Origin: 1162T-S-0a-05 sp050299435
GTDB taxonomy: Bacteria; Pseudomonadota; Gammaproteobacteria; Pseudomonadales; Cellvibrionaceae
DNA: 11,032 nucleotides
Direction of reading: 5' to 3'
NCBI GenBank assembly: GCA_050299435.1
Contig: JBNKVX010000096.1
Coordinates: forward strand, 1-11,032
Shown here: positions 1-5,994 of the stretch, one piece after another
Position numbering within the stretch: position 1 is the stretch's first letter
Layout: the number at the start of each line of letters is the position of its first letter
Notes under the pieces: generated by a model
Told to the model about the DNA's origin: nothing
Seen by the model: only the letters and a program-made list of their open reading frames with translations
The model's database searches: none
Program-made: the position numbers and the translations under genes

Positions 1-1556
1 GCCGATTTACCAGCGGCAACACGCTCTGCTGGCATTTCAATACCGTGATCAACGGAATTGCGAACCAAGTGCACGAGTGGATCGCCAATTTTTTCCATCA
101 CTGTTTTATCTAATTCTGTTTGTTCACCCAACATTTCCAGATGCACTTTCTTTTCGAGTTTTTGTCCTAGGTCGCGCACCATTCGGGGAAACCGACTAAA
201 AGTGAAACTGATTGGCAACATGCGAATTCGCATGACACTTTCTTGAAGTTCACGCGTGTTTTGCTCTAGCTGACTCAGGCCTTCAATGAGTTTTGGCAAT
301 TGACTGACTTCGAAATCAGTTCCAAGCTGACCGAGCATTGACTGGGTTATCACCAACTCCCCAACCATGTTTATCAAATTATCTACTTTATCGATTCCTA
401 CCCTAATTGAACCGCTTTCATTCGTAGATTTGGATGAACTGGGCGCGCTTTTAACTTTAGTCGGTGCAGCATTACCGCTTTCTGGTTTTCCTACTGCTTT
501 TTCTGCTTGCTTGTCAGACTGAACTGCACTTTTTCCTTTTTGCTCATCCCGCTTGCTCTTATCTTCAATATCTAATCTGGATTCGTCCGCCACCCACTCG
601 AAAATCTCGTAGATATCTTCGCGACTGATGTTCTCGCCTTTGAGCTCCAATTCCCAGGACAAGTACACTTTTTCAGGTGTGAGTTCAGAAAACTTTGGTA
701 ATACATCACTTATGCAACTTACTTGTAGATCTCCCATTTCCGCCAAGGCACAAAATAATCTTGACGGTTCGTTTCCTGTCTGCAGTGTATTCTCACCCGG
801 ACTAAAGTAGATGCGCCATTGGGTGGATTCGGAAACAAGGTTTTCTTCTTCGAAAACGATCTTCGATTCATCTTCCACCCATTCAAAGCTTGAAAGAATA
901 TCCTGCTTGGATTCACTGCTGTGTATATCAATATCCCAACTTAAATAACATTTCTCTGGATGAAGTTCGGAGAACCCTGGAAGATCTTGATGGCAAAACA
1001 CGTTCTCGACACGGCCGTAATCCTCTAGCTCTTTTAATATACGTATTGCGTCGTTACCCGTCAGCAACATATCGCGTCCAGGAATAAAGCGAATACGGCA
1101 CAAGCGCCCATCGGTTTTGGCGTCTTCTTTCTCAGTCTCAGCATGACCAGCTTTAGCGCTGACTCCGGTTACCTGCAACATAGCTGCAAACTGCGCTTTA
1201 AGCTCTTCCGAGCTTGTGGTAAAACCATCTTCACCAGCTTGCAACAGACCGATCATCTCGCGAATACAATCCACGGATTGTAAAAATAAATTTATCTCGT
1301 CATTGTTAATGCTTCTTCGACCGTCTCGTACCTGATCGAGAATCGTTTCCATATCGTGGGTAAAATCCGAAACCGATTTAAACCCAAAGGTCGCACTGCC
1401 ACCTTTAATGGAGTGCGCCGCTCTAAATATTGTATTAATCACTTCAGAATCAACAGCTTCAGGGTCCAACTCCATCAGAGCAGATTCCATCACATCTAAA
1501 CCTTCGATACTTTCTTCGAAGAAGACCTGATGAAATTGAGAGAGATCAATAGACAT
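1..1556 (-). CDS. cheA: Chemotaxis histidine kinase CheA (partial, C-terminus beyond the left edge)
   Basis: CheA phosphorylates itself on a histidine in response to chemoreceptors and passes the phosphate to CheY/CheB. The 518 complete residues visible start at the ATG at 1554-1556, 7 bases after the stop of the CheY-like gene. An HPt (P1) domain covers about residues 1-103, with the phospho-acceptor His48 in AHSIKGGSATFGF. Two similar modules follow, at about 153-231 and 247-326, sharing RIxF, LxTGN, PxFSEL and YLSW; they sit where P2 normally lies. A polar Lys/Ser linker (about 327-380) leads to the P3 dimerisation helices from about I384 (RVGIDKVDNLINMVGELV) and the motif SVMRIRMLPISFTFSRFPRM. 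The ATPase domain (P4) begins near the edge: the N-box HLVRNSVDHGIE has Asn500 and His504. The rest of P4 and the CheW-like P5 domain are outside the window. I see no strong Shine-Dalgarno sequence close to the ATG (GGAAAGG lies about 15 bases upstream), so translational coupling to the preceding gene is likely. The family call is firm; which receptor array or output it serves is not visible. Confidence 0.95.
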   Translation of the reverse strand, partial: MSIDLSQFHQVFFEESIEGLDVMESALMELDPEAVDSEVINTIFRAAHSIKGGSATFGFKSVSDFTHDMETILDQVRDGRRSINNDEINLFLQSVDCIREMIGLLQAGEDGFTTSSEELKAQFAAMLQVTGVSAKAGHAETEKEDAKTDGRLCRIRFIPGRDMLLTGNDAIRILKELEDYGRVENVFCHQDLPGFSELHPEKCYLSWDIDIHSSESKQDILSSFEWVEDESKIVFEEENLVSESTQWRIYFSPGENTLQTGNEPSRLFCALAEMGDLQVSCISDVLPKFSELTPEKVYLSWELELKGENISREDIYEIFEWVADESRLDIEDKSKRDEQKGKSAVQSDKQAEKAVGKPESGNAAPTKVKSAPSSSKSTNESGSIRVGIDKVDNLINMVGELVITQSMLGQLGTDFEVSQLPKLIEGLSQLEQNTRELQESVMRIRMLPISFTFSRFPRMVRDLGQKLEKKVHLEMLGEQTELDKTVMEKIGDPLVHLVRNSVDHGIEMPAERVAAGKS

Positions 1557-1563
1557 AGAAACG

Positions 1564-1926
1564 TTATAGAACCTTTCCTACGGTAGCTAATAATTGATCT
1601 GGATTAAAAGGTTTGACAATCCAACCTGTTGCACCAGCAGCCTTTCCTTCGCCCTTTTTCTCAGCACCTGATTCTGTAGTTAACATCAAAATGGGTGTAA
1701 ATTTGAAATTGGATAATTGACGCAGTTCTTTTATGAGAGAAATTCCGTCCATATTCGGCATATTGATATCAGAAATTACCAAATCAAAATCAGAACTACT
1801 TTTCGCAAGGTTCAACGCCTCTACACCGTCAGAAGCTTCGGTCACATCGTGTCCCGCGCCTTTGAGCGTAAAACTCACCATTTGTCGCATAGATGCTGAA
1901 TCATCAACAGCTAAAATTTTTGCCAT
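1564..1926 (-). CDS. Single-domain response regulator, CheY-like
   Basis: This 120-residue protein is one receiver domain with no output domain, the usual CheY length. The acidic pair is Asp8-Asp9, the predicted phospho-acceptor is Asp53 (VISDINMPNMDG), the conserved Thr is Thr83 and the conserved Lys is Lys105 in VKPF. Spacings from Asp53 match those from Asp57 of E. coli CheY. The position equivalent to Tyr106, the aromatic switch residue of E. coli CheY, is Trp102 (GWIVKPF). A Shine-Dalgarno GGAGA lies about 7 bases before the ATG. The gene lies 34 bases after the STAS gene and just ahead of cheA, so it is probably the cognate phosphate acceptor of that kinase. Whether it binds the flagellar motor switch or acts as a phosphate sink or in another output cannot be decided here. 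A symbol such as cheY may be used, but paralogues are common in these bacteria. Confidence 0.93.
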   Translation of the reverse strand: MAKILAVDDSASMRQMVSFTLKGAGHDVTEASDGVEALNLAKSSSDFDLVISDINMPNMDGISLIKELRQLSNFKFTPILMLTTESGAEKKGEGKAAGATGWIVKPFNPDQLLATVGKVL

Positions 1927-1960
1927 GGTTTATCTCCAAAAAAACACTAAACAATTTTAA

Positions 1961-2248
1961 TCAGGAAGCCAGACCCAGTGCTGTATCCAAACCTAAAACT
2001 CTCGCTGCTTCGCACAGATTGTCAGAAGGTTTGCTCCAATTAAGATCGATGTGCCCTTCTTTAGTGGCGTTCACAAAAGCTAACAGTAATTGCAAACCAG
2101 CAGTGTCAGCTCGTTGAACCTTATTCGCTTTCAAAACAACTTTGTCGCAATCTTTCTTGCCCAACAGTACTTCCATCTCTTCGTGTAACTGTTGCACTTT
2201 TGAGATGGTCAAATTCTCTGGCAAATTGAAATCAACTTTTGATGCCAT
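1961..2248 (-). CDS. STAS-domain protein (anti-sigma-factor-antagonist-like)
   Basis: This 95-residue protein consists of one STAS domain, the fold of SpoIIAA/RsbV and MlaB proteins. The pattern is a beta strand (KVVLKANKVQ) followed by Asp48-Thr49-Ala50-Gly51-Leu-Gln-Leu-Leu, the loop and helix that carry the regulatory phospho-Ser in anti-sigma factor antagonists. Here the position holds Thr49, and the DTAGLxLLL form is closer to the MlaB/STAS_2 type than to DSSG. The ATG at 2246-2248 is chosen over an in-frame GTG four codons upstream because a perfect GGAGGT lies 4 bases before the ATG and overlaps that GTG. STAS proteins next to cheY-cheA are known from auxiliary chemosensory clusters in gammaproteobacteria, but their role is poorly defined. 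No cognate anti-sigma kinase or phosphatase gene lies in this window. The fold call is good; function is not assigned. Confidence 0.85.
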   Translation of the reverse strand: MASKVDFNLPENLTISKVQQLHEEMEVLLGKKDCDKVVLKANKVQRADTAGLQLLLAFVNATKEGHIDLNWSKPSDNLCEAARVLGLDTALGLAS

Positions 2249-2252
2249 TGCT

Positions 2253-2258
2253 ACCTCC
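2253..2258 (-). promoter_or_regulatory. Strong Shine-Dalgarno site of the STAS gene
   Basis: On the minus strand this reads GGAGGT, followed by AGCA and ATG. It is the best ribosome-binding site I noted in the window. It decides the start of the STAS gene in favour of the ATG at 2248, because the upstream GTG falls within the site. It also suggests that the STAS-cheY-cheA set initiates translation on its own rather than by coupling to fliJ. Confidence 0.8.
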
Positions 2259-2334
2259 ACTGTACTAGCTCGGCTTAATTACCCACGCACGGTATTATTA
2301 CGGCCACCCTGCTTCACTACTAAGTCTAGCCAGT

Positions 2335-2352
2335 GTCAGCAAACTTGCTAAC
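2335..2352. repeat. Imperfect 18-bp inverted repeat in the fliJ-STAS gap
   Basis: The sequence GTCAGCAAACTTGCTAAC is self-complementary at 8 of 9 paired positions, with one mismatch. It lies 33 bases downstream of the fliJ stop in the 136-base gap before the STAS gene (2249-2384). The central spacer is only two bases, so it is unlikely to fold as a terminator hairpin and has no following T-run. It looks more like a possible protein-binding dyad. No convincing sigma-28 or sigma-54 promoter is visible in the gap; a sigma-70-like CTGACA occurs close by without a good -10 element. Confidence 0.35.
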
Positions 2353-2384
2353 AAGAATTAGAGAGAATACTCAGAATGTGGGAA

Positions 2385-2825
2385 TTAACGACGACGTGAG
2401 ACTTGTGCTGACCACTCATCAAGAAGCTTTTGATCCTGCCTATCGAGTTCTGCGCCTTCCTGCTTTTGTAAACGACCGATAAGGTCTTTCAATGACTTGA
2501 GTTTTAAATGACATTCTCGCCAGACATCCATTTTTTTATTTAATCCCTGTTGTACTAAGACGATCTGTTTTTCCTGCTTTTTTTGCATAAGGCTTAATTC
2601 GGTAAGAAAAGACCTTTGATGCTCCAGGTCACTCGCGCGAATACCGGATTTTTTCTCTTGAAAATGTGAGGCGTATTCCTGGTAATATACTTTGAGTTCA
2701 CTTAAACGTATTTTCTCGTTGGCCAATTTTTTTTGAAAGCTTTCAACAACTTCAGTCGCTTTTCGTTCCTCCCGTTCTGCCAAATCTAAAACAACTTTAA
2801 GACGTTGAGATTTTTTTTTGCTCAT
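2385..2825 (-). CDS. fliJ: Flagellar export chaperone/stalk protein FliJ
   Basis: FliJ is the coiled-coil protein that sits in the centre of the FliI ATPase ring, contacts the export gate component FlhA and helps recycle export chaperones. The 146-residue product has the family's usual length and character: almost entirely charged helix (Lys, Glu, Gln, Arg) with few aromatic residues and no membrane segment. It begins MSKKKSQRLKVVLDLAE and ends in a basic SRRR tail. Sequence conservation in FliJ is weak, so the call rests largely on coiled-coil character and position directly after fliI. The start codon overlaps the fliI stop by four bases (ATGA), indicating translational coupling; the local Shine-Dalgarno match is poor. 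Codons 3-5 form a run of nine A bases, an unusual homopolymer so close to a start. Confidence 0.93.
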   Translation of the reverse strand: MSKKKSQRLKVVLDLAEREERKATEVVESFQKKLANEKIRLSELKVYYQEYASHFQEKKSGIRASDLEHQRSFLTELSLMQKKQEKQIVLVQQGLNKKMDVWRECHLKLKSLKDLIGRLQKQEGAELDRQDQKLLDEWSAQVSRRR

Positions 2826-4183
2826 TTCACTTCTGCAGGTGCCAGAACTGCTTCAAGCATTTGCAAACTCGCTGTGAAGTTCGCTGCTTCATTCATGCCT
2901 TGTGTTATGAAATGATTGAGGTGCGGGAAGCGTTCGATTGCTAAATCTATTTCGTTGTCACTGCCCGGCTGGTAGGCACCAATTGAAATCAGATCTCGGT
3001 TTGTACGATAACGTGCCAAAAGTCGCTTAAAGAGTAAAGCGCGTTTCAATTGAGATTCAGGAACAATATTAGGCATGACTCGACTTATAGAAGCTTCAAT
3101 GTCAACGGCTGGATAAATTCCTTCTTCAGCCAGCTGCCTTGACAAGACAATGTGCCCATCCAGAATTGCACGCGCCGCGTCGGCAATCGGATCCTGAAGA
3201 TCATCACCTTCTGTTAACACCGTATAAAACGCTGTGATGGATCCACCGCCTTTTTTACCGTTTCCTGCGCGCTCTACCAATTCAGGAATCTTGGTAAACA
3301 CGGAGGGGGGATAACCTTTTGTGGCTGGAGGTTCACCAACAGCTAAAGCAATTTCTCTTTGAGCTTGAGCAAAGCGGGTAAGGGAATCCATCAGCAATAA
3401 CACGTTTTTCCCCTCATCGCGAAAATATTCGGCGATACGTGTCGACAGTTGCGCGGCTCGCATTCTCATTAAAGGGGCATCGTCTGCTGGCGACGCCACA
3501 ACAACTGCTTGTTTTAAACCCGCTTCTCCCAATATTTGTTCGACGAATTCTTTAACTTCTCGACCGCGTTCACCTACAAGTCCTACTACGACAATATCTG
3601 CCTCCGTAAATTTGGTCATCATACCGAGCAACACGCTTTTTCCGACACCGCTTCCCGCGAACAGGCCAAGACGTTGCCCTTTACCAATAGTCAATAGTGA
3701 ATTAATAGCACGGATACCAACGTCAAGCGGCTCAGTAATGGGTTCCCGGTTTAATGGATTGATAACGCTGGGTTCTTCCTCAATACTGCTTTCTGTTTTA
3801 GGCATGCCCAAACCATCAAGTGCTTGGCCAATGCCGTTTAGAATACGGCCACGTAAATGTTCTCCAATATGTATACGATGATGGTCTTCAATGGGGATGA
3901 CTGGAGAACCTGGTTGTAAACCCGATATTTTTTGTACTGGCATCAGATAGGTTAAAGCGTCCTGAAAGCCAACCACTTCAGTTTCGATGGATTTGCCCTG
4001 CTGCGGTAAAAGAACTCTGCAATGACGCCCAATTGACACATTGAGACCCACTGCTTCCATGGTTAGGCCGACCATGCGTGTTAAGCGCCCACATGCTATT
4101 GGAGATTGATCCAGACAATCTTGATTTTTGAGTCGACCCAAACGATCAAGCAAGGGATCTCTTATTCTAGATTCCTTTATCAT
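2822..4183 (-). CDS. fliI: Flagellum-specific export ATPase FliI
   Basis: FliI is the hexameric cytoplasmic ATPase of the flagellar type III export apparatus, related to the F1 beta subunit. With 453 residues from the ATG at 4181-4183 it matches the family length (E. coli about 457). The N-terminal region contains GRLTRMVGLTMEAVG, typical of FliI. The P-loop AGSGVGKS is at about 176-183, the catalytic Glu lies in GERGRE at about 203-208, and Walker B NVLLLMD is at about 260-266 followed by SLTRFAQAQRE. The signature GEPPATKGYPPSVF follows. A TTG one codon upstream is in frame but less likely. The start lies inside the end of fliH (17-base overlap) and the stop overlaps fliJ, so fliH, fliI and fliJ appear translationally coupled. 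All catalytic motifs are intact. Confidence 0.98.
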   Translation of the reverse strand: MIKESRIRDPLLDRLGRLKNQDCLDQSPIACGRLTRMVGLTMEAVGLNVSIGRHCRVLLPQQGKSIETEVVGFQDALTYLMPVQKISGLQPGSPVIPIEDHHRIHIGEHLRGRILNGIGQALDGLGMPKTESSIEEEPSVINPLNREPITEPLDVGIRAINSLLTIGKGQRLGLFAGSGVGKSVLLGMMTKFTEADIVVVGLVGERGREVKEFVEQILGEAGLKQAVVVASPADDAPLMRMRAAQLSTRIAEYFRDEGKNVLLLMDSLTRFAQAQREIALAVGEPPATKGYPPSVFTKIPELVERAGNGKKGGGSITAFYTVLTEGDDLQDPIADAARAILDGHIVLSRQLAEEGIYPAVDIEASISRVMPNIVPESQLKRALLFKRLLARYRTNRDLISIGAYQPGSDNEIDLAIERFPHLNHFITQGMNEAANFTASLQMLEAVLAPAEVK

Positions 4184-4949
4184 CAACTAAATCTCGTGCA
4201 TTGCGTGCCGGATCCAGATCGGCCTGTTCAAGTAAATCTTTCCAGCGCTTCTCGATGCTATAGTCAACCAGGCTTTCTCGCGTTTCGATTCTGCATCCAC
4301 CAGGCGTGAGTGAATCATCTTCCTGCAAAGGCCACTGCTGTTTTTTTTCACTTAAGTATTTTTCCAGAAGTGCTACGTCATTTGGGTGTAAAAATATGCT
4401 GATATTTTTACTTCCCGCTGGCAGTGCTTGCATTGCTTTTGAAACGACCGCATGAAGATCTTCAGGGTGCGTCGTGATTTCTTTTTGAATTAACTTACTT
4501 GCCAGATATTGAATAATGTCAATTACACTGGTTTCAAGGGCTGCATCCTGTATTTGGGTGGGATGGCTTAAGCGATCTGCAAGTTCGCTCAGTCTTGCCA
4601 ATTCTTTATCAAAGGATTCTTTGCTCTCTTGCCAAGCTCTCGCTTCTCCTTCAGCCCTACCTTTCTTCTCACCTTGAACTTCTCCCTTTGAAAAGCCTTC
4701 TTCATAACCCGCCTTGAATCCTTCTTCTTCTGCCTCTTTGGTGATTTTGTTAATATCGTCTGCAGTAAGATATTTGGGTCGTGATGCCGCTGAGACATTT
4801 TCAATCGCTTCACGCGAACGATTTTCCTGTTCTTTTTTTGCCGAAAGAAATTTTTTTCCTTTTCGATCAAGAGAGGGCAATGACCATGCGCTGGCTCCGC
4901 CCACACTTTCTACGTCTTCGTCCGGAATTATCCCTTTACGCTCAACCAT
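4167..4949 (-). CDS. fliH: Flagellar export ATPase regulator/stator FliH
   Basis: FliH dimerises, binds the N-terminus of FliI, inhibits its ATPase activity and anchors the ATPase complex to the C-ring through FliN. The 260-residue protein has a disordered, charged N-terminus (1-60) with Trp22, then a glycine ladder in which Gly recurs exactly every fourth residue from G77 to G101, seven in a row, the GxxxG helix motif characteristic of FliH. The C-terminal half (about 110-245) has the FliH/YscL-type pattern, with LASKLIQKEITTHPEDL, a conserved LHPNDV and TPGGCRIETRESLVDYSIEKRWKDLLEQ. The ATG begins two bases after the fliG stop, and the end overlaps fliI by 17 bases. The protein is slightly longer than the 235 residues of the enterobacterial one, consistent with Pseudomonas-type FliH. 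Confidence 0.96.
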   Translation of the reverse strand: MVERKGIIPDEDVESVGGASAWSLPSLDRKGKKFLSAKKEQENRSREAIENVSAASRPKYLTADDINKITKEAEEEGFKAGYEEGFSKGEVQGEKKGRAEGEARAWQESKESFDKELARLSELADRLSHPTQIQDAALETSVIDIIQYLASKLIQKEITTHPEDLHAVVSKAMQALPAGSKNISIFLHPNDVALLEKYLSEKKQQWPLQEDDSLTPGGCRIETRESLVDYSIEKRWKDLLEQADLDPARNARDLVDDKGI

Positions 4950-4951
4950 AT

Positions 4952-5980
4952 TTACATCATCTCTTCCGCACCGCTGCCACCAAGCGTAATTTCACCTGCA
5001 TCAGCCATACGTCGAGCGATTGTAAGGATTTCTTTCTGTGCGGCCTGCACTTCAGATACTCTAACAGGACCTTTTGCTTCAAGATCATCTTTAAGCAATT
5101 CAGCTGCGCGCGAGGACATATTTTTAAAGATTTTTTCCTGAAGAAGTTCGTCGGAACCTTTGAGTGCCAATATAAGTACATCAGAGGACACCTCGCGTAA
5201 CAAGGCTTGAATACCTCGATCATCCACATCGCGAAGATTTTCAAACACAAACATCAAATCCTGAATTTGAACACCCATATCTTCATCAATTTCTTTAATC
5301 GCATCGAGCAATTCACTTCCCACCATGCCATCCAGGAAGTTGACAATTTCAGCCGCTGTTTTATAGCCGCCCATTTCTTTTGTTTGCGAGCCTGCATTCC
5401 CCGAAAATTGTTTTTCCAATATGTCGTTAAGTTCCTGTAATGCGCTGGGCTGTACCGTATCCAAAGACGCGAGACGCATCATCACATCCAGCCGGACTTT
5501 GTCGGGAAATAGCGATAACACTTCGGCACTCTGGTCGGCATCCAGGTAAGCCAACACGATAGCTTGAATTTGCGGGTGTTCATTACGAATGATATCGGCA
5601 ACAGATCTGGCTTCCATCCACTTAAGCGTATCCAGGCCCGTGGTATTTCCACCTAACAATATTCTGTCGATTAAACCATTGGCTTTGTCTTCACCTAAAG
5701 CCGTCACTAGCATGCTTCGAATGTAACCGTCTGCTCCCATACCCAAACCGGTTTGGGTACGCACTTCATTCATAAAATTATTCAGCACAAATTCCACTTC
5801 GTACTGTTGAATGTTTGAAAGCTGGGCCATTGCTGTACCAATACGTTGTACTTCTTTTGGCCCCATATGCTTTAATACTTCCGCCGCGGCAATTTCGCCG
5901 AGCGTCAGTAGTAGAATCGCAGACTGGTCCAGCTTGCTGAGATTGATTTGAGCCTGATTATTGACTTCCTTGCCTGCCAT
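4952..5980 (-). CDS. fliG: Flagellar motor switch/rotor protein FliG
   Basis: FliG forms the upper C-ring: its N-terminal domain binds FliF, its middle domain binds FliM, and its C-terminal domain meets the MotA/PomA stator to generate torque. The 342-residue product has the usual length. The middle-domain EHPQ motif is at 134-137, and the MFxF hinge motif appears as MFVF at 243-246. All five charged C-terminal positions known to matter for torque in E. coli (Lys264, Arg281, Asp288, Asp289, Arg297) are present here as Lys274, Arg291, Asp298, Asp299 and Arg307. The ATG at 5978-5980 is preceded by GAGAAAG about 10 bases upstream and follows the fliF stop by 14 bases. No truncation or missing key residue is seen. 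Confidence 0.98.
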   Translation of the reverse strand: MAGKEVNNQAQINLSKLDQSAILLLTLGEIAAAEVLKHMGPKEVQRIGTAMAQLSNIQQYEVEFVLNNFMNEVRTQTGLGMGADGYIRSMLVTALGEDKANGLIDRILLGGNTTGLDTLKWMEARSVADIIRNEHPQIQAIVLAYLDADQSAEVLSLFPDKVRLDVMMRLASLDTVQPSALQELNDILEKQFSGNAGSQTKEMGGYKTAAEIVNFLDGMVGSELLDAIKEIDEDMGVQIQDLMFVFENLRDVDDRGIQALLREVSSDVLILALKGSDELLQEKIFKNMSSRAAELLKDDLEAKGPVRVSEVQAAQKEILTIARRMADAGEITLGGSGAEEMM

Positions 5981-5994
5981 AAATTATTTCTTTC

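Noticed and set aside
719..1087. Overlapping short frames on both strands in the left kilobase (719-931 minus, 890-1087 plus)
   Set aside because: The continuous cheA frame from 1556 to the edge explains the region with recognisable HPt, P3 and ATPase motifs; the short frames are shadows.
2249..2384. Possible sigma-28 promoter (GCCGAGCTA) upstream of the STAS gene
   Set aside because: The -10-like GCCGA lacks a TAAA element at the right spacing; the closest TAAT is 19 or 22 bases away instead of about 15.
4781..5200. 139-codon open frame on the plus strand opposite fliG and fliH
   Set aside because: It is antisense to two well-conserved flagellar genes, has Cys/Phe/His-rich composition typical of a reverse-strand shadow and no recognisable motif.
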